Positions 1-5,151 of a stretch of 9,215 nucleotides of DNA are shown one piece after another. Location of the stretch: NCBI GenBank assembly GCA_002424575.1, contig DIKN01000066.1, positions 2,086-11,300 on the forward strand, read 5' to 3'. The stretch comes from Acholeplasmataceae bacterium UBA5617. Its GTDB lineage: Bacteria; Bacillota_I; Bacilli_A; Acholeplasmatales; Acholeplasmataceae. The notes beneath the pieces were generated by a model. The model was not told the DNA's origin. It made no database searches and worked only from the letters and a program-made list of their open reading frames with translations. The position numbers and the translations under genes are program-made. The first letter of the stretch is position 1; the number at the start of each line of letters is the position of its first letter.

Positions 1-486
1 ATCGTATTCTTCTTGAGCTTCCTTGACTTTAGCTTTCGCCTTTTTCTCAAGTCTTGTTATCCGTTTATCAAGCTGTTCAAGATCCGCTAAACTGAGTTCA
101 ATTTGAACGGTTTCAATATCTCTTAGTGGGTCAATAGATCCTTCGACATGTGTGATGTTGTTATCATCAAAACAGCGCACAACCTGACAAATAGCATCCA
201 CTTCACGAATGTGTGACAAAAATTGATTGCCTAATCCTTCTCCTTTGGATGCTCCACGGACAAGACCTGCAATATCGATGAATTCATAAGCGGTTGGGAC
301 AACACGCTTTGGTTTATAGATTTTTTCAAGCACATCTAAACGAGGGTCTTGCACATAAACAATACCCACATTCGGATCGATGGTTGCAAATGGATAATTG
401 GCAGCCAAAGCTTCCGCTTTTGTGATGGCGTTGAAGAGGGTTGATTTACCCACGTTGGGTAATCCAACAATACCTGCTTTTAACAT
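1..486 (-). CDS. ychF: Redox-regulated ATPase YchF (N-terminal 162 residues; cut by the window edge)
   Basis: YchF is a universally conserved Obg-related P-loop protein that prefers ATP to GTP and is linked to ribosomes and stress responses. Visible here are the start MLKAGIVGLPNVGKST, with the P-loop GLPNVGKS at residues 8-15, the switch I area YPFATIDPN at 31-39, and the switch II stretch DIAGLVRGASKGEGLGNQFL at 71-90. The residue after DIAG is Leu, as in this hydrophobic-substituted NTPase family. A charged Leu-rich stretch at 133-160 fits the start of the family's coiled-coil insert. The NxxE specificity motif and the TGS domain would lie beyond the left edge; the full protein is usually about 365 residues. 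The start is supported by GGAAGGA at 495-501, 8 bases upstream. The gene lies directly downstream of ftsZ, with a hairpin terminator between them and no clear promoter of its own. Confidence 0.96.
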   Translation of the reverse strand, partial: MLKAGIVGLPNVGKSTLFNAITKAEALAANYPFATIDPNVGIVYVQDPRLDVLEKIYKPKRVVPTAYEFIDIAGLVRGASKGEGLGNQFLSHIREVDAICQVVRCFDDNNITHVEGSIDPLRDIETVQIELSLADLEQLDKRITRLEKKAKAKVKEAQEEYD

Positions 487-505
487 AATAAACGTCCTTC
501 CAATA

Positions 506-526
506 AAAAAGGCGCGAGGCCTTTTT
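506..526 (-). terminator. Rho-independent terminator after ftsZ
   Basis: An 8-bp perfect stem (506-513 pairs with 519-526, arms AAAAAGGC and GCCTTTTT) closes a 5-base loop, and on the minus strand it ends in a run of six T. It overlaps the ftsZ stop codon (525-527) and ends only a few bases before the ychF ribosome binding site. Confidence 0.85.
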
Positions 527-1667
527 AAAATTTACCTTTTTTGATGAGCCAAGATGGAATGTTCCGTTTTTTACCTTCAGTGGGTTGATTGGAAACTTCT
601 TCATCTTCATAACTCTGATTTCTTAAACCCGAACGCGTCAGTTTCATCTGTTCGTCTGAATTCTTGTTAAAGATTTCTGATGCTAAATTTTCAATGGTAG
701 AATCTTTAGCCTTAAGTTCGTAACCTGTAGCAATCACAGTTACAATCATTTCATCATCTAAATCCTGATTAACTGTTGTGCCATAAATGATGTTTAAATC
801 GCGATCGGTTGCATTTCGAATTTCTGATAAAGCTTGTTCAGTTTCAAAAAGTGTAATGTTCGTTCCCGATGTGATGTTAACAATTGCATCGGTTGCGCCA
901 TCGATGGACACTTCAAGTAACTTGGAATGTATGGCTTTTCGTGCAGCCTCAATCGCACGGTTTTCGCCTGATGCAATTCCAATACCCATCAGTGCAGTGC
1001 CCTTATTTTCCATCACAGTTCTAACGTCTGCAAAGTCGACGTTAATCAATCCTGGAATAGCAATGATTTCTGCAATCCCCTGAACACCTTGACGAAGAAC
1101 GTTATCCGATTCACGGAATGCATCCAAAAGTTGTGTCGTGGGGCCTGAAATGGCGAGGAGTCTTTCATTAGGGATAACAATCAATGTATCCACATGGGGT
1201 TTTAATTCTTCAAGCCCATAGATAGCAGCTTGCATGCGTGCAGGACCTTCAAAGGAGAATGGCTTTGTCACAATCCCAATGGTCAAGCAACCCATTTCTT
1301 TCGCTTTTTTAGCAATAATCGGTGCTGCACCCGTTCCGGTTCCACCACCCATACCAGCCGTGATAAAAACCATGTCCGCGTTGCGGAGCACTTCTTCAAT
1401 TTCTTCAATGGATTCTTCAGCCGCTTTTTTACCGACTTCTTTTTTTGCACCAGCACCCAAACCGCGCGTTAGATATTTCCCAAGTTGTACACGCGTTTCT
1501 GCTTTGGACACCTTGAGGACTTGGGCATCTGTATTCATCGCGACAAATTCGACGCCTTTAACGTCGTTTTCGATCATGCGATTAATCGCATTACCACCAC
1601 CGCCACCCACACCAATAACTTTGATGATCGGCTTTTGGTTGAAATTGTCTGATTCGCCAAATACCAT
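525..1667 (-). CDS. ftsZ: Cell division protein FtsZ
   Basis: FtsZ is the tubulin-like GTPase that polymerises into the cytoplasmic division ring. The 380-residue product shows the whole domain order. The nucleotide-binding glycine loop GVGGGGGNAINRM is at about 19-31 and the tubulin signature GGGTGTG is at 107-113. The synergy (T7) loop GLINVDFADV at 206-215 carries the Asp that completes the GTPase site of the next subunit. A short variable linker runs from about 318 to 367. The C-terminal anchor peptide IPSWLIKKGKF at 370-380 resembles the peptide that binds FtsA, SepF and other partners. AAGGAGG lies just upstream of the ATG and fixes the start. The gene is 62 bases downstream of tgt, in the same direction, with no good terminator between, so co-transcription is possible. 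It is not flanked by ftsA or other division-cluster genes here. Confidence 0.98.
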   Translation of the reverse strand: MVFGESDNFNQKPIIKVIGVGGGGGNAINRMIENDVKGVEFVAMNTDAQVLKVSKAETRVQLGKYLTRGLGAGAKKEVGKKAAEESIEEIEEVLRNADMVFITAGMGGGTGTGAAPIIAKKAKEMGCLTIGIVTKPFSFEGPARMQAAIYGLEELKPHVDTLIVIPNERLLAISGPTTQLLDAFRESDNVLRQGVQGIAEIIAIPGLINVDFADVRTVMENKGTALMGIGIASGENRAIEAARKAIHSKLLEVSIDGATDAIVNITSGTNITLFETEQALSEIRNATDRDLNIIYGTTVNQDLDDEMIVTVIATGYELKAKDSTIENLASEIFNKNSDEQMKLTRSGLRNQSYEDEEVSNQPTEGKKRNIPSWLIKKGKF

Positions 1668-1694
1668 AGTATCCCTCCTTGTTGCACTACATCT

Positions 1695-1723
1695 ATTTTA
1701 CACTAGTTTTTAATGAAATTAAA
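1695..1723 (-). promoter_or_regulatory. Possible ftsZ promoter
   Basis: In the tgt-ftsZ gap the minus strand reads TTTAAT, 17 bases, then TAAAAT at 1695-1700, about 27 bases before the ftsZ ATG. The -10 is reasonable and the -35 is poor. This would let ftsZ be transcribed separately from tgt. The call rests on hexamer matching only. Confidence 0.4.
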
Positions 1724-1729
1724 GGGCAA

Positions 1730-2845
1730 TCATCTCGATTTGAAATAATTCGTTTTCTTCTTCATGTCATCTTTAAAATCGAGAAGTCGATCTTCAAGAA
1801 TTGCCTGTCTTATTTCTTGCATTAAATGCTTTAGATAAGCCAAATTTTGGTATGTCACTATACGCATACCTAAGATCTCATCACCTTTAAAAAGATGACG
1901 AATATAGGAACGTGTATATTTTGAGATTGGCGTTACTAAACCGGGATCAAGTGGTTGAAAATCACGCTCATATGTTTGATTTTTGATAACAATCTTTCCC
2001 TGTGTTGTGAGCGCTGTGCCATGTCTTGCGATACGTGTTGGAAGTACACAGTCGAACATATCGATACCGTTGATGACGTTTTCAACGAGATCATCAGGTG
2101 CACCAACCCCCATCAAATAACGGGGTTTATCAAAAGGTAAAATAGGGTTTAAAAACTTGGTCATCTCATACATTTCATGTTTGGTTTCCCCCACAGATAA
2201 TCCACCGATGGAGTATCCTGGAAAATCCATATCCATTAATTTTTTTGCACAAAATTCACGCAATTCTTTGTTCAATCCACCCTGTACAATCCCGAATAAT
2301 GCTTGATCTGTTGACAGTGTATCTTGACCCCGTTTCGCCCAACGAAGGGTCCGTTCAACCGATTGTTTCATGTATGTATCCGATTCATAAGGAGGTGGAC
2401 ACTCATCAAAACTCATGATGATATCTGCCCCAAGCTGTTGTTGAATCTTGATGGAATCTTCTGGGGACATGAAGAGTGATGAACCATTTTTGTGATGTTT
2501 AAAATGGACACCTTCTTCTGTGATTTTACGTATATCGGTCAATGAAAAAACTTGGAAACCACCACTATCCGTTAAGAGCGCACCATCCCACTGCATAAAA
2601 CCTCGGATGCCACCGTGTGCTTCAACGATGTCTGCACCTGGTTGAAGCCACAAATGGTACGTATTACCTAAAATCAGACCTTCAGAAACCTCATGTATTT
2701 CTTCAGGTGTTAGTGTTTTAACAGTTGCTTGTGTGCCCACAGGCATAAAAAAAGGCGTTTCAAAAACTCCATGTGGTGTCGTCAATCGTCCCAATCGTGC
2801 TCCGCTTTGCTTACAGACGTGAAGCACTTCAAATTTTATACTCAT
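1730..2845 (-). CDS. tgt: tRNA-guanine transglycosylase Tgt lacking the zinc ligands
   Basis: Tgt swaps guanine-34 of GUN-anticodon tRNAs (Asp, Asn, His, Tyr) for preQ1, the base-exchange step to queuosine. In the 371-residue product, DSGGFQVF holds the general acid/base Asp (about residue 93), FDECPPP is near 146-152, GGLSVGE is near 214-220, and DMFDCVLPTRIAR holds the nucleophile Asp (about 265). The Val in GGLSV is the residue linked with preQ1 rather than queuine specificity. The usual zinc cluster after PLDP (CxCxxC) is replaced by GLVTPIS, and the later His of TYHN is Gln (about 333), so all four ligands are missing. An ATG 9 bases further upstream (2854) is open, but AAAGG touches it with no spacing. 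The same AAAGG lies 9 bases before the ATG at 2845, so I chose that start. queT is transcribed divergently next door. Confidence 0.95.
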   Translation of the reverse strand: MSIKFEVLHVCKQSGARLGRLTTPHGVFETPFFMPVGTQATVKTLTPEEIHEVSEGLILGNTYHLWLQPGADIVEAHGGIRGFMQWDGALLTDSGGFQVFSLTDIRKITEEGVHFKHHKNGSSLFMSPEDSIKIQQQLGADIIMSFDECPPPYESDTYMKQSVERTLRWAKRGQDTLSTDQALFGIVQGGLNKELREFCAKKLMDMDFPGYSIGGLSVGETKHEMYEMTKFLNPILPFDKPRYLMGVGAPDDLVENVINGIDMFDCVLPTRIARHGTALTTQGKIVIKNQTYERDFQPLDPGLVTPISKYTRSYIRHLFKGDEILGMRIVTYQNLAYLKHLMQEIRQAILEDRLLDFKDDMKKKTNYFKSR

Positions 2846-2862
2846 TTCTCTCATCCTTTACC

Positions 2863-2891
2863 TTGTAATTATAGCATAATTTTGCTAAAAT
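2863..2891 (+). promoter_or_regulatory. queT promoter
   Basis: TTGTAA (2863-2868), a 17-base spacer, then TAAAAT (2886-2891) preceded by TGC. Transcription would begin near 2898, just before the riboswitch-like element. The promoter occupies almost the same bases as the opposing tgt promoter. Confidence 0.7.
2868..2876 (-). promoter_or_regulatory. tgt promoter, extended -10
   Basis: The minus strand carries TGCTATAAT, a perfect -10 (2868-2873) with the TGn extension. The -35 (TCATCA at 2891-2896) is weak, as expected for an extended -10 promoter. The start site would be near 2861-2862, leaving a leader of about 16 bases before the ATG at 2845, long enough for AAAGG. It overlaps the queT promoter. 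Confidence 0.7.
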
Positions 2892-2904
2892 GATGAAGTA
2901 TTTC

Positions 2905-2950
2905 ACAAGCTGTACCCTAGGAAACCAGCTTAGTCAATTAAAACAGGGAG
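2905..2950 (+). promoter_or_regulatory. Probable preQ1 riboswitch in the queT leader
   Basis: A 6-bp stem (AAGCTG 2907-2912, CAGCTT 2926-2931) closes a 13-base loop, followed by an A-rich tail. CCCT in the loop (2915-2918) can pair with AGGG in the tail (2945-2948), giving an H-type pseudoknot. AGGGAG (2945-2950) is also the queT ribosome binding site, 8 bases before the ATG, so folding would hide it. The loop ends in AAAC directly before the 3' strand of the stem; in preQ1-I riboswitches such a C (here 2925) pairs with the ligand. Size, layout and the downstream gene all fit preQ1-I. The 13-base tail loop is longer than in the compact Bacillus subtilis type. I recognised this by eye, without a covariance search. 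Confidence 0.68.
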
Positions 2951-2958
2951 ATTATTGA

Positions 2959-3441
2959 ATGAAGACATGGACAACGCATGATTTGATTCGGCAGAGTATG
3001 ATTGCTGCCATTTACGTCGTATTGGTGTATGTATTTAGTTTTGCAAGTTTTGGATTAGTACAATTTCGATTAGCTGAGATTTTGATGATTTTTGTTTTTT
3101 TCGACAAAAAAAGCATCGTCGGTTTAACCATCGGATGCTTGATTGCCAACTGGGTTGGTGGTGCATTGGTCGTCGATATTTTTGTGGGATCTTTAGCTAC
3201 GCTTATCGGTGGTTATCTGATGTGGCAATTTAGGAAGTGGCCTATCTTAGCCTTACTCTTTCCAGTCATCTCAAACGGTATAATTGTCGGGCTCATTTTA
3301 ACCTATGCTTACGTTCTAGCTCCACTCTATATTTCAATCCCATCGGTGATGTTAGGTGAATTTGCTGTGCTTTATGTTATCGGATTACCCATCTATCTTA
3401 TTCTGCGGAAAAACAAAGGATTTCTTGAATTTTTCCAATAA
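2959..3441 (+). CDS. queT: Queuosine precursor transporter QueT
   Basis: QueT is a small integral membrane protein of the QueT/COG4708 family. It is thought to be the substrate-binding (S) subunit of an energy-coupling factor transporter importing preQ1 or related deazaguanines; the shared EcfA/A'/T module would be encoded elsewhere. The 160 residues are almost wholly hydrophobic, with about five to six membrane segments. Family-like stretches include QFRLAEILM (35-43), GLTIGCLIANWVGG (55-68), DIFVGSLATLIGGY (73-86), NGIIVGLIL (106-114) and GEFAVLYVIGLPIY (133-146). The start is set by AGGGAG, 8 bases before the ATG. The riboswitch-like leader should repress translation when preQ1 is abundant. 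The divergent tgt gene uses the imported base, which supports the role. A strong hairpin terminator follows the stop. Confidence 0.93.
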   Translation: MKTWTTHDLIRQSMIAAIYVVLVYVFSFASFGLVQFRLAEILMIFVFFDKKSIVGLTIGCLIANWVGGALVVDIFVGSLATLIGGYLMWQFRKWPILALLFPVISNGIIVGLILTYAYVLAPLYISIPSVMLGEFAVLYVIGLPIYLILRKNKGFLEFFQ

Positions 3442-3448
3442 AATGATG

Positions 3449-3475
3449 AAGGCGCACCGCAAGGTACGCCTTTTT
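3449..3475 (+). terminator. queT terminator
   Basis: The stem AAGGCGcACC (3449-3458) pairs with GGTaCGCCTT (3463-3472), with one C-A mismatch. It closes a GCAA (GNRA) tetraloop, and a T run covers 3471-3475. It sits in the 35-base gap between the convergent queT and degV genes. The T tract favours the plus strand, but the hairpin may also stop degV transcripts. Confidence 0.88.
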
Positions 3476-3476
3476 G

Positions 3477-4364
3477 TTATCGCTTAAAGCCTTGAAAAAA
3501 GATAGCTATCGTTCCTGGACCAGAGTGTGCACCAATGACTGGACCAACATAACCATAGATGATGTCTTTGATTTTTAATCTTTTCTTCAGCTCTTCACCC
3601 ACAAACATCGCTTCTTCAATGCAGTCTCCGTGTGAGATGAAAATCGTTTGTTCAAATGATGAATCGATGTATTCTTGTGTCATTTCAATCATTGCTGCTA
3701 GAGCATGTTTTCTTCCTCGTATTTTATGAAGGGGTATAAGCTTTCCTTCACTAGACACATGTAAAATCGGTTTGACCTTGAGCAAGGTACCTAAAATATG
3801 AGACGTTACTGAAAGACGTCCACCACGCATTAATGTACCCAAATCATCGACAGTGAATAAATGTGTAATCTTTAACTTGATGCTTTCAATATACGCTGTT
3901 AATTGATTAATCGATTTTCCATCTTTCTTTCCCAAATATGCATAGTAAACAAGTAAACCAAGACCCATGGATGCTCCCTTGGAATCGATGGTTAAAATCT
4001 TTCGATCTGGATATACAGTTTGCAATTCTTTTGCAGCCAAGTGAGCTGAATTATACGTTCCTGATAATGCGGATGAAAAACCAATGTATAAAACATCTTT
4101 TCCTTCTCGTAGTATGGGTTCGAACGCTTCCATAAATTGACCGATACCAACCATTGATGTCTTTGCAATTGCTTTTTCTCTTAAGCGTTCATAAAATACT
4201 TTAAACGAAATATCGCGTTCATCAGGATAATTAAAGTATGTTTTCCCTTCCATTTCGACGGAAAGTGGTAGAACATGAATCCCCATTTCATTGATTTGTT
4301 GTTGGGATAAGTCGCTGCAAGAGTCTGTCATTAAAACATAGTCTGGATGTACTTTTTGTTGCAT
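3477..4364 (-). CDS. DegV family (FakB-type) fatty-acid-binding protein
   Basis: DegV proteins bind a long-chain fatty acid. Characterised FakB members present it to the kinase FakA, which makes acyl-phosphate for phospholipid synthesis. At 295 residues this is the normal family size. Visible motifs are TDSCSD (13-18), TSMVGIGQF (69-77) in the usual TS-x fatty-acid site region, GFSSALSGTYNSA (95-107), the TLMRGGRLS stretch (177-185), and the C-terminal IGAHSGPGT (277-285), whose His and Gly residues line the carboxylate site in FakB. GAGGAGG, 8 bases before the ATG, fixes the start. The gene has its own promoter with a palindrome in the spacer, and no fakA is visible. Several DegV paralogues usually coexist and differ in fatty-acid preference, so the ligand cannot be read from the sequence. 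Confidence 0.94.
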   Translation of the reverse strand: MQQKVHPDYVLMTDSCSDLSQQQINEMGIHVLPLSVEMEGKTYFNYPDERDISFKVFYERLREKAIAKTSMVGIGQFMEAFEPILREGKDVLYIGFSSALSGTYNSAHLAAKELQTVYPDRKILTIDSKGASMGLGLLVYYAYLGKKDGKSINQLTAYIESIKLKITHLFTVDDLGTLMRGGRLSVTSHILGTLLKVKPILHVSSEGKLIPLHKIRGRKHALAAMIEMTQEYIDSSFEQTIFISHGDCIEEAMFVGEELKKRLKIKDIIYGYVGPVIGAHSGPGTIAIFFQGFKR

Positions 4365-4381
4365 CTTTCATTCCTCCTCTT

Positions 4382-4397
4382 AGTGAATGTTTTCACT
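4382..4397. promoter_or_regulatory. Palindrome in the degV leader
   Basis: A perfect inverted repeat, AGTGAA-TGTT-TTCACT. It lies just downstream of the degV -10, at about the transcription start, and before the ribosome binding site. It could be an operator or a small leader hairpin. Confidence 0.4.
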
Positions 4398-4400
4398 TAT

Positions 4401-4429
4401 ATTATAAAATGACATGTGTCATTTATAAC
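4401..4429 (-). promoter_or_regulatory. degV promoter
   Basis: The minus strand has a perfect TATAAT at 4401-4406. The best -35 at 17-base spacing is GTTATA (4424-4429), a weak match. The predicted start is near 4394, giving a leader of about 30 bases containing GAGGAGG. Confidence 0.65.
4407..4424. promoter_or_regulatory. Operator-like 18-bp palindrome inside the degV promoter
   Basis: AAATGACA and TGTCATTT form a perfect 8-2-8 inverted repeat. It fills the spacer between the degV -10 and -35, where a bound dimeric repressor would block RNA polymerase. The regulator cannot be named from the site. Confidence 0.55.
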
Positions 4430-4510
4430 TCTACCGAGAAATAAATGAATCCTACTCGTTATTTTACATCAGTAGAGTTTTAAAAAAAAAGACTCTACCA
4501 TCAGTAGAAT
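4428..4510. repeat. Cluster of ACTCTAC/GTAGAGT half-sites
   Basis: Four copies of one 7-base word occur in alternating orientation: ACTCTAC at 4428-4434, GTAGAGT at 4472-4478, ACTCTAC at 4492-4498, and GTAGAAT (one mismatch) at 4504-4510. The last two form TCTAC-CATCA-GTAGA, a perfect 5-5-5 palindrome at 4494-4508. CATCAGTAGA is repeated directly at 4467 and 4499, 32 bases apart, about three helical turns. A run of nine A (4482-4490) lies between. The cluster lies upstream of both divergent promoters, so it should act as DNA rather than RNA. It is a candidate operator region for the adjacent XRE regulator. Confidence 0.5.
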
Positions 4511-4512
4511 CG

Positions 4513-4541
4513 CTTTGTTTTTATATAATTAGTGGTATAAT
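4513..4541 (+). promoter_or_regulatory. Promoter of the XRE regulator gene
   Basis: TGGTATAAT at 4533-4541 is an extended -10 with perfect TATAAT, with a weak -35 (CTTTGT at 4513-4518, 17-base spacing). A second TATAAT lies at 4524-4529. The first predicts a start site at about 4548, the second at about 4536. Both leave no room for a ribosome binding site before the first ATG codons. Confidence 0.6.
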
Positions 4542-4547
4542 ATGGCC

Positions 4548-5129
4548 ATGGAATCCAAAAAAATGCATTTTACTGAAAATTTAATACGCCTACGTAAACA
4601 ACACGGGTTGACGCAGCAAGCCTTGGCTGAACAATTAAATTATAGCGACAAAGCTGTGTCTAAATGGGAAAGAGCTGAAGCTTTACCTGATGTTCAAACG
4701 ATTGCAGAGATTGCAAATCTTTTCCATTTATCCATCGATGAGTTGATTTTCTACGAGCCTGAAAATATTGAAAAGATTTCTAGACAGCGTGAACAAAAAC
4801 CTTACCTCATCAAACTCTCATTTTTGATTGTTTCATCTGTTTGGTTACTTGCAATTTTTACGTTTGTCGTTTTATTCCTTGTTTTGACTGATCGTTCATT
4901 TGTATGGATTACTTTTGTCGCTGCACTACCTGCATCGATGATTGTTTTCTTAGTCTTTGCCATTCTCTCAAAACGTAAAATTCTCGTTTTATTCTTTGTG
5001 GGGTGTCTAACACTATCCATCAGTTTACTATCGTTTTTGATCATTCAGCATCCTTATGATTGGCTTTTATTTCTACTTCCCATCCCAATCGTTTCAGTTG
5101 TAGGATTTGCACTCCCCTATCGAAGATAA
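4548..5129 (+). CDS. XRE-family transcriptional regulator with four-helix membrane domain
   Basis: The N-terminus is a Cro/C1-type helix-turn-helix (about residues 9-66 of 193), with LRKQHGLTQQALAEQLNYSDKAVSKWERAEALPD as the hallmark region. After a short charged linker come four hydrophobic segments, at about 91-113, 119-141, 146-167 and 172-190. The protein is therefore probably a membrane-tethered DNA-binding protein; similar HTH-plus-membrane proteins occur widely in Bacillota, mostly without known ligands. In-frame ATGs lie at 4542, 4548 and 4563. I chose 4548 because the promoter predicts the mRNA to begin there. ATG 4542 abuts the -10 and would be upstream of that start site, and 4563 (just before the HTH) has only a weak GGAA. 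The half-site cluster upstream suggests autoregulation. No partner gene is visible. Confidence 0.88.
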   Translation: MESKKMHFTENLIRLRKQHGLTQQALAEQLNYSDKAVSKWERAEALPDVQTIAEIANLFHLSIDELIFYEPENIEKISRQREQKPYLIKLSFLIVSSVWLLAIFTFVVLFLVLTDRSFVWITFVAALPASMIVFLVFAILSKRKILVLFFVGCLTLSISLLSFLIIQHPYDWLLFLLPIPIVSVVGFALPYRR

Positions 5130-5151
5130 AGCCCATGACTGGGCTTTTTTT
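5128..5151 (+). terminator. Terminator between the XRE regulator gene and mutY
   Basis: An 8-bp perfect stem (AAAGCCCA 5128-5135, TGGGCTTT 5140-5147) has a TGAC loop and a T run at 5145-5151. It begins inside the regulator's TAA stop and ends in the last codon of the convergent mutY gene, so it probably serves both strands. The longer T run favours the plus strand. Confidence 0.87.

Noticed and set aside
1234..1713. Open frame of 159 codons on the plus strand, antisense to ftsZ
   Set aside because: It lies opposite the highly conserved ftsZ coding sequence, has no ribosome binding site, and its protein resembles no family. It is a mirror of ftsZ codon use.
1709..1723. Small hairpin TTTAAT-GAA-ATTAAA between tgt and ftsZ as a terminator
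   Set aside because: The stem contains only A-T pairs and lacks a GC core, so it is too weak to terminate.
1921..1980. Frameshift or sequencing error as the cause of the missing Tgt cysteines
   Set aside because: The frame reads continuously through PLDP and KYTRSYIRHL on both sides. The segment is only one residue shorter than usual, and the His-to-Gln change is separate, about 25 residues on.
2846..2854. Upstream ATG of tgt giving three extra residues (MRE)
   Set aside because: The only Shine-Dalgarno, AAAGG, touches this ATG with no spacing but is 9 bases from the ATG at 2845.
4427..4479. Inverted repeat AACTCTAC/GTAGAGTT with a T run, as a possible terminator or leader hairpin
   Set aside because: It lies upstream of both divergent promoters, so it should not normally be transcribed, and its loop is 37 bases. 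A DNA-level role is more likely.
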